Part shown: one piece after another, positions 7,102-12,766 of the stretch
Position numbering within the stretch: position 1 is the first letter of the stretch
Layout of the letters: each line of letters opens with the position of its first letter
Virus record (IMG/VR): IMGVR_UViG_3300034092_001398
Location: 1 to 26,384 of that record
DNA from: a virus
DNA: 26,384 nt
Reading direction: 5' to 3' (one strand)
Translations under genes and position numbers: made by a program
The notes under the pieces: model-generated
Database searches by the model: none
Told to the model about the DNA's origin: nothing
Seen by the model: only the letters and a program-made list of their open reading frames with translations

Positions 7102-7212
7102 GAAGTCGCCCAGGAATCGAACCTGGCTCCCAACTGCTGGTGTAAACCGTGGCGGATCGACCTCGCCTGCGTTGGGTCCGATGTTCCGGCGAGGCACCAG
7201 CCCCGCGACCTC
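7102..7212 (-). ncRNA. tRNA-like structured RNA without a D-arm
   Basis: A 111-nt element on the minus strand. Its 3' part is a perfect T-arm: CCAGG, loop TTCGATT, CCTGG (7126..7110), directly followed by GCGACTTC (7109..7102). That octamer pairs with GAGGTCGC (7212..7205) to give an 8-bp acceptor-like stem with one G-T pair. Between them, GCTGGTG (7201..7195) pairs with CACCAGC (7142..7136), and the adjacent CCTCGCC (7194..7188) pairs with GGCGAGG (7167..7161). This makes one long arm in place of anticodon and D arms, with an 18-nt bulge and a 20-nt loop. No anticodon stem-loop of normal form and no CCA are seen. It recalls the tRNA-like part of tmRNA. Alternatives are a degraded tRNA or an attachment site built on a tRNA 3' end. 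Confidence 0.5.
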
Positions 7213-7273
7213 AGTCTCAAAACCACGCCCGAACCCAATCCCTCGGACTCATCATGTGAACGGGCGGAAACTC

Positions 7274-7360
7274 CTACTTGGCCATACTGGCCAGAAGAAC
7301 AAACTCGATAATGCCAATCGGAAAGAGTGCGAACAAAAACGCCAAATCGATAACGTCCAT
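7274..7360 (-). CDS. 28-aa membrane microprotein
   Basis: A 28-codon frame starting MDVIDLAFLFALFPIGIIEF and ending LLASMAK. Nearly the whole peptide is hydrophobic, with two acidic residues at the N-terminal side and one lysine at the end, as expected of a single membrane span. AAGGA stands 8 bases before the ATG. It lies between the HTH gene and the tRNA-like RNA, on the same strand. The good ribosome binding site and the clean membrane profile support it; shortness limits confidence. It could act on host membrane proteins or be toxic. No family is known to me. Confidence 0.45.
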   Translation of the reverse strand: MDVIDLAFLFALFPIGIIEFVLLASMAK

Positions 7361-7504
7361 TCGTCTAGTCCTTGTGGTGTGCAGAGTGCGACCACTGAGC
7401 AAGAATGCTCAAGAGTCGTTCTTTAGTGATCGCAACCAGTCGCCTTCGACAGCTTCTTGATTGCGGTGGTAAATGTATCGGCTACCTAGAACAATATCAA
7501 GAGG

Positions 7505-7729
7505 TTATTTTGAATTTTTCTTTCCTGGGTTTCCTCGAGGACGTCGCTCCCTCAAATAACGATCGCACTCTGCCTTTGAAAAAAGCATATAAAGTCCAAT
7601 CCTTTTTGATGGTTTCATCAGCCCTCGTTTGACATACTGTTGTACTGTATTTTCAGACAGCCCCATGTATTTTGCAGCCTCGCGGGATGTGTAAAACACG
7701 TCGTGCTTTCCTTGAATTGTCATTTTCAT
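7505..7729 (-). CDS. Excisionase-like helix-turn-helix protein
   Basis: A 74-residue DNA-binding protein of the MerR/excisionase-like (HTH_17) type. After MKMTIQGKHDV comes FYTSREAAKYMGLSENTVQQ, then VKRGLMKPSKRIGLYMLFSK and a basic tail. The pattern 'tsrEAAkymGlsentVqqyvkrG' is the family's helix-turn-helix, and 'FSKAECDRYLRER' its closing helix. I take the ATG at 7729, which follows AGGA; the frame extends to a TTG at 7813 without a site. Such proteins serve as Xis or as repressors of early genes. No integrase is in the window, so either role is open. It faces the plus-strand operon across a 387-nt gap. Confidence 0.8.
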   Translation of the reverse strand: MKMTIQGKHDVFYTSREAAKYMGLSENTVQQYVKRGLMKPSKRIGLYMLFSKAECDRYLRERRPRGNPGKKNSK

Positions 7730-7770
7730 GGTTCCTATTGTAGCTGCGTGACGTACAATACAAAACAAAG

Positions 7771-7810
7771 AAAAGCCGTCACGGGTCGAAGATGACCGAA
7801 GAACGACGGC
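7771..7810 (-). terminator. Terminator-like hairpin upstream of the HTH gene
   Basis: On the minus strand GCCGTC (7810..7805) pairs with GACGGC (7780..7775) around a 24-nt loop that can itself pair weakly, and TTTTCTTT follows. It would stop minus-strand transcripts that come from the region of the plus-strand promoter. The long loop makes it uncertain. Confidence 0.3.
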
Positions 7811-7862
7811 CAAACAACGATGTCATCTTTTGTGTAACCTCTAGCCGGGTTTTCGAGCTGCA

Positions 7863-8018
7863 CTATCTCGACCCAGCCATCCCGCCGACCCAGTCGTATT
7901 CCGGATGGTATGCCAACTGAGGCAAATTGTCACGGTAAATAAATTCCCGAAAATTCCGTTCTCGTGTCGGTTTTTGTGTCTTTACTTGTGCTCGTTTTTC
8001 GATATAAATATAGGACAC
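7863..8018 (-). CDS. Doubtful 51-aa ORF with GTG start
   Basis: A minus-strand frame of 51 codons starting at GTG (MSYIYIEKRAQVKTQKPTRE) and ending LAYHPEYDWVGGMAGSR. The C-terminal half reads like a real protein (aromatic, balanced charge). Against it: no ribosome binding site is visible, and the start overlaps the likely -10 box of the plus-strand promoter. The frame stays open for about 30 codons upstream without a start codon. I list it because this 387-nt gap otherwise holds only the promoter and the hairpins. Confidence 0.22.
   Translation of the reverse strand: MSYIYIEKRAQVKTQKPTRERNFREFIYRDNLPQLAYHPEYDWVGGMAGSR
7981..8008 (+). promoter_or_regulatory. Putative sigma-70 promoter of the plus-strand operon
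   Basis: TTTACT (7981..7986), a 16-base spacer, and TATAAA (8003..8008) resemble -35 and -10 boxes. The region around it is the most AT-rich of the gap. Transcription would start near 8015 and give a leader of about 100 nt containing the hairpin at 8082..8103 before the first gene at 8117. Confidence 0.5.
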
Positions 8019-8081
8019 AAGCGACGGACAGGCCGCCGCGGGAAACGAAAAACGGGAGTCGGCTAACTTTACCCGCCCGCC

Positions 8082-8103
8082 GCCGGGATGGGCTCCGGCT
8101 TTT
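8082..8103 (+). repeat. Leader hairpin repeat, copy 1
   Basis: GCCGG (8082..8086), loop GATGGGCT, CCGGC (8095..8099), then TTTT. The same unit occurs at 8372..8394 with a one-base change in the loop. Each copy ends 13 to 15 nt before the ATG of a gene. By shape it is a short intrinsic terminator; by place it is a leader element. Attenuation or a protein-binding site would reconcile the two. Confidence 0.6.
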
Positions 8104-8116
8104 CAAAGGTTAATTT

Positions 8117-8347
8117 ATGAACAACTCAAGCTTTGAAGTGTCAATAAAGTTTGAAATCAATGAACACAAAGTATCGATGTCGTCCGGTTTGGATTATGAA
8201 AAATCAAGTGGATCTTCACACCGAGGTTTTGTTTTTGGCAATTGCGTCGTTGAAGTTCTCGAATCATTAAAGCCGCATTTTGAAGGCGATGAGTGGAAAA
8301 GTTTTTTGCTTAGTTTGTCGCAATTGAAAGAGAGCGAGAATCACTAA
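8117..8347 (+). CDS. Hypothetical protein, 76 aa
   Basis: A 76-residue protein, first of the plus-strand operon, starting MNNSSFEVSIKFEINEHKVS. AAAGG lies about 7 bases before the ATG. The pattern is two or three beta-strands, a Ser/Gly-rich turn (SSGSSHRG), a strand (FVFGNCVVEVLESL) and an acidic C-terminal helix. It is AT-richer than the structural genes. I do not recognise it. Being the only leftward-opposed operon, it and its neighbours are candidates for accessory or host-takeover functions. Confidence 0.65.
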   Translation: MNNSSFEVSIKFEINEHKVSMSSGLDYEKSSGSSHRGFVFGNCVVEVLESLKPHFEGDEWKSFLLSLSQLKESENH

Positions 8348-8371
8348 GTATGGCTTATCAACACGCCAGCC

Positions 8372-8394
8372 GCCGGGATTGGCTCCGGCTTTTT
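8372..8394 (+). repeat. Leader hairpin repeat, copy 2
   Basis: GCCGG (8372..8376), loop GATTGGCT, CCGGC (8385..8389), then TTTTT. It matches copy 1 at 21 of 22 positions. It lies in the 61-nt gap between the genes at 8117 and 8409, where a terminator of the first gene would also be expected. Confidence 0.6.
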
Positions 8395-8408
8395 AATGGG
8401 GACAAATC

Positions 8409-8579
8409 ATGAGCTATAGCAAAGCTTGCGAAATACTAGGATTCACCACGCCCAAAAGCTTGGAGCAAAACGCAGCCTTGGCAAAAAGTCGGCTACAAAC
8501 GATGGCTGTCGGCTGCCCGCTTCGCTACGGCGTTGCCTGCTTGGTTTTGATTCGTGCTGCGGAGCAAACCAAATCATGA
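8409..8579 (+). CDS. Small hypothetical protein, 56 aa
   Basis: A 56-residue frame starting MSYSKACEILGFTTPKSLEQ. The ATG follows GGGGA with a 7-base spacer. The start of the sequence resembles the first helices of small DNA-binding or J-like proteins (KACEILGF), then a helix, NAALAKSRLQTMAV. The end contains two cysteines in a hydrophobic stretch (GCPLRYGVACLVLIRAAEQ). Its stop overlaps the next ATG (ATGA at 8576 to 8579). This frame, not the alternative one through the same bases, fits the ribosome binding site and the overlap. The function is unknown. Confidence 0.6.
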   Translation: MSYSKACEILGFTTPKSLEQNAALAKSRLQTMAVGCPLRYGVACLVLIRAAEQTKS

Positions 8580-8770
8580 AATTAACCGAACTTATCCGCG
8601 ATCTCGAAGCCTATCTCGAGCTGGGCGACGATACCGAAGTCGAGCTGCTCGCCGAGATTTCGACCGGCAAACCAACACAGATTATCGGATTAGTTTGCCC
8701 GCAAAAGCTTGGGCAGTCCAAAGGCGATGAGCCAGCAACCGTATATATTGTCGAAGGAGCAACAGAATGA
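8576..8770 (+). CDS. Hypothetical protein, 64 aa
   Basis: A 64-residue acidic protein starting MKLTELIRDLEAYLELGDDT. The opening (MKLTELIRDLEAYLELGDDTEVELLAE, seen in two parts) is typical of small phage proteins of the type 'mtvkELIekLqelp.dtevei', which hold a helix then a beta-strand. The frame is open further upstream, but the ATG at 8576 overlaps the previous stop by 4 nt and gives the normal family opening. The end (ATVYIVEGATE) overlaps the next gene by 4 nt. No biochemical role is known. Confidence 0.75.
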   Translation: MKLTELIRDLEAYLELGDDTEVELLAEISTGKPTQIIGLVCPQKLGQSKGDEPATVYIVEGATE

Positions 8771-8952
8771 GCGACCGCATCGAACGCATTGCCAGCCGGA
8801 TCAAGACACTTGGCCAAGCCGCTAGGCTGTGGGATTGGATCGACCACCAGGACGAGCCAGAGCAACTCTGGGCCGCGATGGCCAAGGCGGCTCCCTGGTG
8901 TTTTGCTGACCCGACCAAGCCAAACAGCCTACGAACAATTCGAGGTATCTAA
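8767..8952 (+). CDS. Hypothetical protein, 61 aa
   Basis: A 61-residue protein starting MSDRIERIASRIKTLGQAAR, helical and rich in Trp (LWDWIDHQDEPEQLWAAMAK). AAGGAG with a 7-base spacer precedes the ATG, and the ATG overlaps the previous stop. The stop shares one base with the next ATG. It may be a small adaptor protein; I see no known motif. Confidence 0.7.
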   Translation: MSDRIERIASRIKTLGQAARLWDWIDHQDEPEQLWAAMAKAAPWCFADPTKPNSLRTIRGI

Positions 8953-9143
8953 TGCCACGACCACCGCACCCAACCCGGCCATTTGAGCCGTTGCCGACTC
9001 GAAACATCGGACGCATTTCGAACGAGGACTGGGAAGCCTACAAGGCGGCCGCCTACGCCTCAGGAAAAACGCTCAGCGAGTGGATCAGGGAAACGCTAAC
9101 GCGAGCGGCTAAACGGCAGGCAAAGGCTTCAGAACAGGAATAG
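8952..9143 (+). CDS. Ribbon-helix-helix-like small protein
   Basis: A 63-residue protein, last of the plus-strand operon. After a proline-rich start (MPRPPHPTRPFEPLP) comes RNIGRISNEDWEAYKAAAYA, then SGKTLSEWIRETLTRAAKRQ. A strand, helix and 'GktlSeWiRetL' second helix is the pattern of ribbon-helix-helix (CopG/Arc-like) proteins, which bind DNA as dimers and often regulate their own operon or act as antitoxins. GAGG lies 6 bases before the ATG. The last 35 nt overlap the 3' end of the minus-strand gene at 9109..9567. Confidence 0.7.
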   Translation: MPRPPHPTRPFEPLPTRNIGRISNEDWEAYKAAAYASGKTLSEWIRETLTRAAKRQAKASEQE

Positions 9144-9567
9144 CCGGCTGGTATAGGTCGCACCGACCGGGCTGGCAGACGACGATTTCGCGAAATGGCA
9201 CTTCGTCTGAGCTAAGCTTGCTTCCGTCCAGCAGGTTGATGCCAAAATACTTGGCCGGCTGGTAGGCAGTACAAAATGCCGGCTCTGTGGCTGCGGTTGG
9301 CCGAATTAGCCGCGTGCATCGATACACTTCTCGCTCCCCGTTGCAGCCACAGTCTAGCCTTCCAACCTTCTGGCCTCGGTGGACGCACGGTATCGGGGCT
9401 GAGTGCACTATCGACTTACGGGTTGTCTTTACCGTCGCTGTTGGTAGCCGTTTCTCTACGTATGGAACTGGCGATGGCAAACCTTGGCCGCAGCATTTAG
9501 TCCGACCGAAGTTGCCTGTTCGGCTTAGATAGGTTCGCTGGCAGGTCGGGCAGATTGCTTGGAACAT
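9109..9567 (-). CDS. Cys-rich zinc-ribbon protein, 152 aa
   Basis: A 152-residue protein with several metal-site motifs. It has CPTC near the N-terminus (residues 7 to 10), a CC pair about 15 residues later (TKCCGQG), CVHRGQ with LDCGCNGEREVYRC in the middle, and VVCQPGRCDLYQP near the C-terminus. The first two pairs form a zinc ribbon; the middle block looks like a second one. It is the last gene of the tail operon, starting 1 nt after the Cys-rich 538-residue protein. That suggests a virion or assembly role linked to that protein. It converges on the plus-strand operon. I do not know a named function. Confidence 0.75.
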   Translation of the reverse strand: MFQAICPTCQRTYLSRTGNFGRTKCCGQGLPSPVPYVEKRLPTATVKTTRKSIVHSAPIPCVHRGQKVGRLDCGCNGEREVYRCTRLIRPTAATEPAFCTAYQPAKYFGINLLDGSKLSSDEVPFREIVVCQPGRCDLYQPAIPVLKPLPAV

Positions 9568-9568
9568 T

Positions 9569-11185
9569 TTACACCAGCGGCAAAAGCTCGATGGTTACGG
9601 TGGTCGCTTTGCAAATGTCAAAATAGCCAGTGGTTTGGGCGTTAGCGTAGGTTGTGAGTTCGCTGAGTTTGAATGAGTCAGCTTGTCTATCAATGTTCGG
9701 CTTGCAGGTCGTCGCCCCGGCTTCCTGGCAGCCGTCCCAATTACAGCCGAAAGTGCCGTCGCTCAGCGTAGTGTCGCCAGTCGGTTGTAGGATCTTGATT
9801 CGCCGCGAATCTTGGTCGCACATATCTGGATTGTAGTTCGTCGAGTAGTCGCACTTATAAACGTTGCAACCAGGTTGTCCGTGCCCGATGCTGTCGGCAA
9901 GCCCAAGCCTCGTTATCGACTCATCTTTTAAGTAAAACTCGAAGAAGCCAGATGCGTACTCAACGTCGTCAGCCGGCGACTCAAACGTTAGCTCAACCGG
10001 ATCATACTGAATCTCGCACCAATCTACCTCGACCGTCTTTGACTGGACGGTTGTCTCATCGTCGACTGGTTTTGTTGTGCAAATCCCTTCGACAAACGGG
10101 TAGGCATACTTAACATCGGTGCAACCAGTCGCGTCGTTTTCCATACTAGGGCAAGGGTCGGTATCAACGTCGCCATTCACAATTACCGATGAAATTCCAC
10201 AAACATCGTCAAGCTCGAGCATTGCTCGGGTGATTCGTGGCTCCCCGTCGTTGTAGGTGCACGAGTCAACTTGCGTCCAAGTGTAAGTAGTTTCGGCTAC
10301 GATGTTGACCGTCCAGGCTCCTTCGTGGATCTCAAACGGGCAGCACTCAAACGCATCGCAAACATACTCAGAAAATTCTTCCAGTTCCCAGTCGATGTTG
10401 CAAATCTCAAGCGTATAGAAAAGCACCTTGCGATTGATAATATCGACGGTGACATCCGTTGCGGTGATTGTGATTTCGGCATAGACGACGGTGATCGGCG
10501 TATATCGCTGGATCAGCTTTACGCCAGTAGTCCAAATGGCTGTAGATGTGGTCGTGCTTGCCGGCGGTTCGCACTGCCCAGGGCAATCGCCAGTCTGTCC
10601 GTTCTCGTCGGCGTAGGCACAGTCTGGCTCGACGCCGCCTAGCAAATCCGGCCCAGGTGCCTCACAGTCCCAGCACGTGCAATAGAGAACCTTGCAAGTC
10701 GAGGTAGCTCCGTCGCAATCAAGAGCGTTAACAGTCTGCCACCATTCAATCGTCTCCGACTGAGTTACCGGAGTACCAACAGAAACAGCCACCGGGAAAC
10801 GAATTGTCCTTGAACAGTTTTGACCCTGAAAGGATCTTGTGTCGGGAAGCTTGACGATCTCATCGCCGGCCGTCAAAGCTGGGTCGGGATCGACGATAAC
10901 CGTGAACTGATTTCCTGGATTATTGACGGTCGCAATTGTGTAGGTGACGCTATTGATCTGAACTTGCTGGCCAGCGGTGAACGTTGTCACTCCGTCGTGA
11001 GTGATGGTCAGCGTGTCTGTCCCGCCGTTGTATGATGTTGACACGACCTCGGGCCGAATCAACAAATCGTCATAGGTGCAATTTCCGCAGTCGGTGTTGA
11101 CAGTGTACCGATAGCCTCTGATCGGCAAACTGCATGAAACGCACCCGCAGCAGTCGCAGCCAGGATTGTGCTTCTTCAATCCCAT
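9569..11185 (-). CDS. Cys-rich tail-fibre or tail-tip candidate, 538 aa
   Basis: A 538-residue beta-type protein, with Thr, Val, Asp and Tyr abundant and few helices. It contains 33 cysteines by my count, starting with CDCCGC at residues 10 to 15. Residues of about 45 to 115 (SYNGGTDTLTITHDGVTTF, QQVQINSVTYTIATV) look like an immunoglobulin or jelly-roll repeat. There is no signal peptide or membrane span. It is the largest gene after the tape measure, where phages place tail-tip and receptor-binding proteins. The cysteines could form disulfides after release or bind metal. Receptor binding is inference from position and composition. Confidence 0.6.
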   Translation of the reverse strand: MGLKKHNPGCDCCGCVSCSLPIRGYRYTVNTDCGNCTYDDLLIRPEVVSTSYNGGTDTLTITHDGVTTFTAGQQVQINSVTYTIATVNNPGNQFTVIVDPDPALTAGDEIVKLPDTRSFQGQNCSRTIRFPVAVSVGTPVTQSETIEWWQTVNALDCDGATSTCKVLYCTCWDCEAPGPDLLGGVEPDCAYADENGQTGDCPGQCEPPASTTTSTAIWTTGVKLIQRYTPITVVYAEITITATDVTVDIINRKVLFYTLEICNIDWELEEFSEYVCDAFECCPFEIHEGAWTVNIVAETTYTWTQVDSCTYNDGEPRITRAMLELDDVCGISSVIVNGDVDTDPCPSMENDATGCTDVKYAYPFVEGICTTKPVDDETTVQSKTVEVDWCEIQYDPVELTFESPADDVEYASGFFEFYLKDESITRLGLADSIGHGQPGCNVYKCDYSTNYNPDMCDQDSRRIKILQPTGDTTLSDGTFGCNWDGCQEAGATTCKPNIDRQADSFKLSELTTYANAQTTGYFDICKATTVTIELLPLV

Positions 11186-11571
11186 CAGGCACCGCAGTCT
11201 TCAAGAATGATGACCCACTTTCCGCTGCCGTACTCGCGAGCCACAAAGATATACTTGCCAGTATCGACCGATGATGACGCCACGTTGTAAACGTCGATTT
11301 CAGCGGCGTCCGCAAAGTCTTCTATCTCTTCAGCTACTCCAGGCTCGCCGGGAATATATTTGAGGGTAGCCTTGCCTTTTCCGGCTGTCGTAGTGCTTCG
11401 AGCGGTGATCGTCTCAGTTACATAGGCGATGTGGAGACGCGGAGCGGAAGGGTTGAATTTTCCTCGCATCTGCCCTTCAAGTACGAAGCCGCTTCGGCGT
11501 AGATATTTGACAACATCTAGCACCATCTTCGCAGTTGCCGGATCATACGCTCCGATCGAAACGTCTTCCAT
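11185..11571 (-). CDS. Hypothetical tail-operon protein, 128 aa
   Basis: A 128-residue protein starting MEDVSIGAYDPATAKMVLDV. It begins with a helix that includes VVKYLRRSGFVLEG and continues as a beta protein (RLHIAYVTETITARSTTTAG, YIFVAREYGSGKWVIILEDCG). GAGG lies a few bases before the ATG. It shares one base with the gene on each side. It is probably a small tail-tip or baseplate-associated component, by position only. Confidence 0.65.
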   Translation of the reverse strand: MEDVSIGAYDPATAKMVLDVVKYLRRSGFVLEGQMRGKFNPSAPRLHIAYVTETITARSTTTAGKGKATLKYIPGEPGVAEEIEDFADAAEIDVYNVASSSVDTGKYIFVAREYGSGKWVIILEDCGA

Positions 11572-11933
11572 TAGTCCTCAAACGCCTTCACAATGCACTT
11601 ACAGCTTGCGGTATTTGCTTTCATGTAAAGCGTTACGCTCGGCTCAAGGCGAAACAAAGCGAACTCGTTCGCTTCAAGCCGGCCACCGTAAACGCCTGTT
11701 GAGAAACCCCATTGCACATAATTTGTAGAGTCGATGTTTTTTAGGTAGCACCATCCTTCAGTACTCAACTCTGGAAACGTGAAAGACTCTTCCGACGTTC
11801 CGATAGTCACATAGCCAGGAGTCGGGCCGCCAGACGCGGCTTGCGTGAATTGAAGAGTACCAGTTGAGATGCTTTCGTTTAGGTTTCCGTTTGTTACTCG
11901 CAAAGATGCCGAGACTGTGATTTCGTTTGCCAT
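11571..11933 (-). CDS. Beta-sandwich virion protein candidate, 120 aa
   Basis: A 120-residue beta protein starting MANEITVSASLRVTNGNLNE. Strands alternate with Gly/Thr turns (GYVTIGTSEESFTF, YVQWGFSTGVYGGRLEANEF, PSVTLYMKANTASCKCIV). It looks like small phage decoration or tail-tip proteins that build a value-at-surface fold. The ATG comes 1 nt after the stop of the previous gene. No close family is recognised. Confidence 0.65.
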   Translation of the reverse strand: MANEITVSASLRVTNGNLNESISTGTLQFTQAASGGPTPGYVTIGTSEESFTFPELSTEGWCYLKNIDSTNYVQWGFSTGVYGGRLEANEFALFRLEPSVTLYMKANTASCKCIVKAFED

Positions 11934-11934
11934 G

Positions 11935-12765
11935 TTAAAGGAGTCCTAAGGCGTTGTAGGGAAGGCTGCCGTATCGTTGAACTTCAAGCCAGAAGGCGTT
12001 TTCTTTTTCAGTTTCTTCAGTGCCGTCTTGTTTTAGCAATACTGGACGCGTCATCGGCTCGCCAGCTTCATCGAGGGCACGTATTTTTTTGTTATCTTTT
12101 TTGATGTAATAGCCCTCGTGGCGAACTCTGGCATACCACGCTTTTGCGGGAGTTGTTCGGTAGGGATAGCGAAATTGAATTGATGCCGAGACATCCCATA
12201 TTCCGCCGTTCTGCGAAGTCGCACTGTATGCGATGAGCCGTCCTGTTCCTGGTGGGTAGCCAAGAAACGTATCTGAGTTCGTCGAATGCCGATAAGCGTG
12301 AACAGCCGACGGTGAAAATGCTAGAAACTTGCGTTGAATTGTGACGACCTGATCGGCAATGTTCATTGTCACGCCTTCTATTGCTTCATTGAGCACGGTG
12401 ACAATTGGATTCCCGTTCCAGTCCTCATCGATTGCTTGCTCGCTTTCAGCATCGCTCCAGGTGATATTTACCCCGCCGAAGTCGTTGTTTTCACCGCTGC
12501 CGCCTTGTCCGGTGTAGTTGATTGTCATCAAGTACATAATCGGCGAAACACGTTCCACGCTAGCCGATGCCGCATAAATATACGGAAAGTCGTCGCTGTA
12601 TTGCGATCCCATTGCAGGTAGCCCAGGAGCGGCGTACACCTCATACAACGAGGTCTCTGGAACTGCCTCGACGACAATCTGATAGCCGACCTCAACGCTG
12701 ACTTCGTCGGCACTTACAGAAGAAGAGAATCGCGACCACATTTTGTGAACGTCTAAAACAGCCAT
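11935..12765 (-). CDS. Tail protein after the tape measure, 276 aa
   Basis: A 276-residue protein starting MAVLDVHKMWSRFSSSVSAD, not recognised as a named family. It is mainly beta and has no membrane segment. The middle (GRLIAYSATSQNGGIWDVSA, then QFRYPYRTTPAKAWYARV) looks like the core of distal tail or tail-hub proteins. The position directly after the tape measure (1 nt gap) is where siphoviruses encode the distal tail protein, which closes the tail tube and carries the tip. The role is inferred from position. Confidence 0.65.
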   Translation of the reverse strand: MAVLDVHKMWSRFSSSVSADEVSVEVGYQIVVEAVPETSLYEVYAAPGLPAMGSQYSDDFPYIYAASASVERVSPIMYLMTINYTGQGGSGENNDFGGVNITWSDAESEQAIDEDWNGNPIVTVLNEAIEGVTMNIADQVVTIQRKFLAFSPSAVHAYRHSTNSDTFLGYPPGTGRLIAYSATSQNGGIWDVSASIQFRYPYRTTPAKAWYARVRHEGYYIKKDNKKIRALDEAGEPMTRPVLLKQDGTEETEKENAFWLEVQRYGSLPYNALGLL

Positions 12766-12766
12766 T

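Noticed and set aside
7103-7163. A shorter tRNA using the inner AGGTCGA as the 5' acceptor strand
   Set aside because: It would be about 61 nt with one acceptor mismatch and no room for both D- and anticodon arms.
7212-7260. GATGAG box recalling a hammerhead ribozyme core just upstream of the tRNA-like RNA
   Set aside because: The preceding base does not fit the CUGAUGA core and no GAAA follows at the needed place.
7769-7813. Upstream TTG start for the HTH gene
   Set aside because: The added 28 residues have no ribosome binding site and cover a hairpin; the ATG at 7729 has one.
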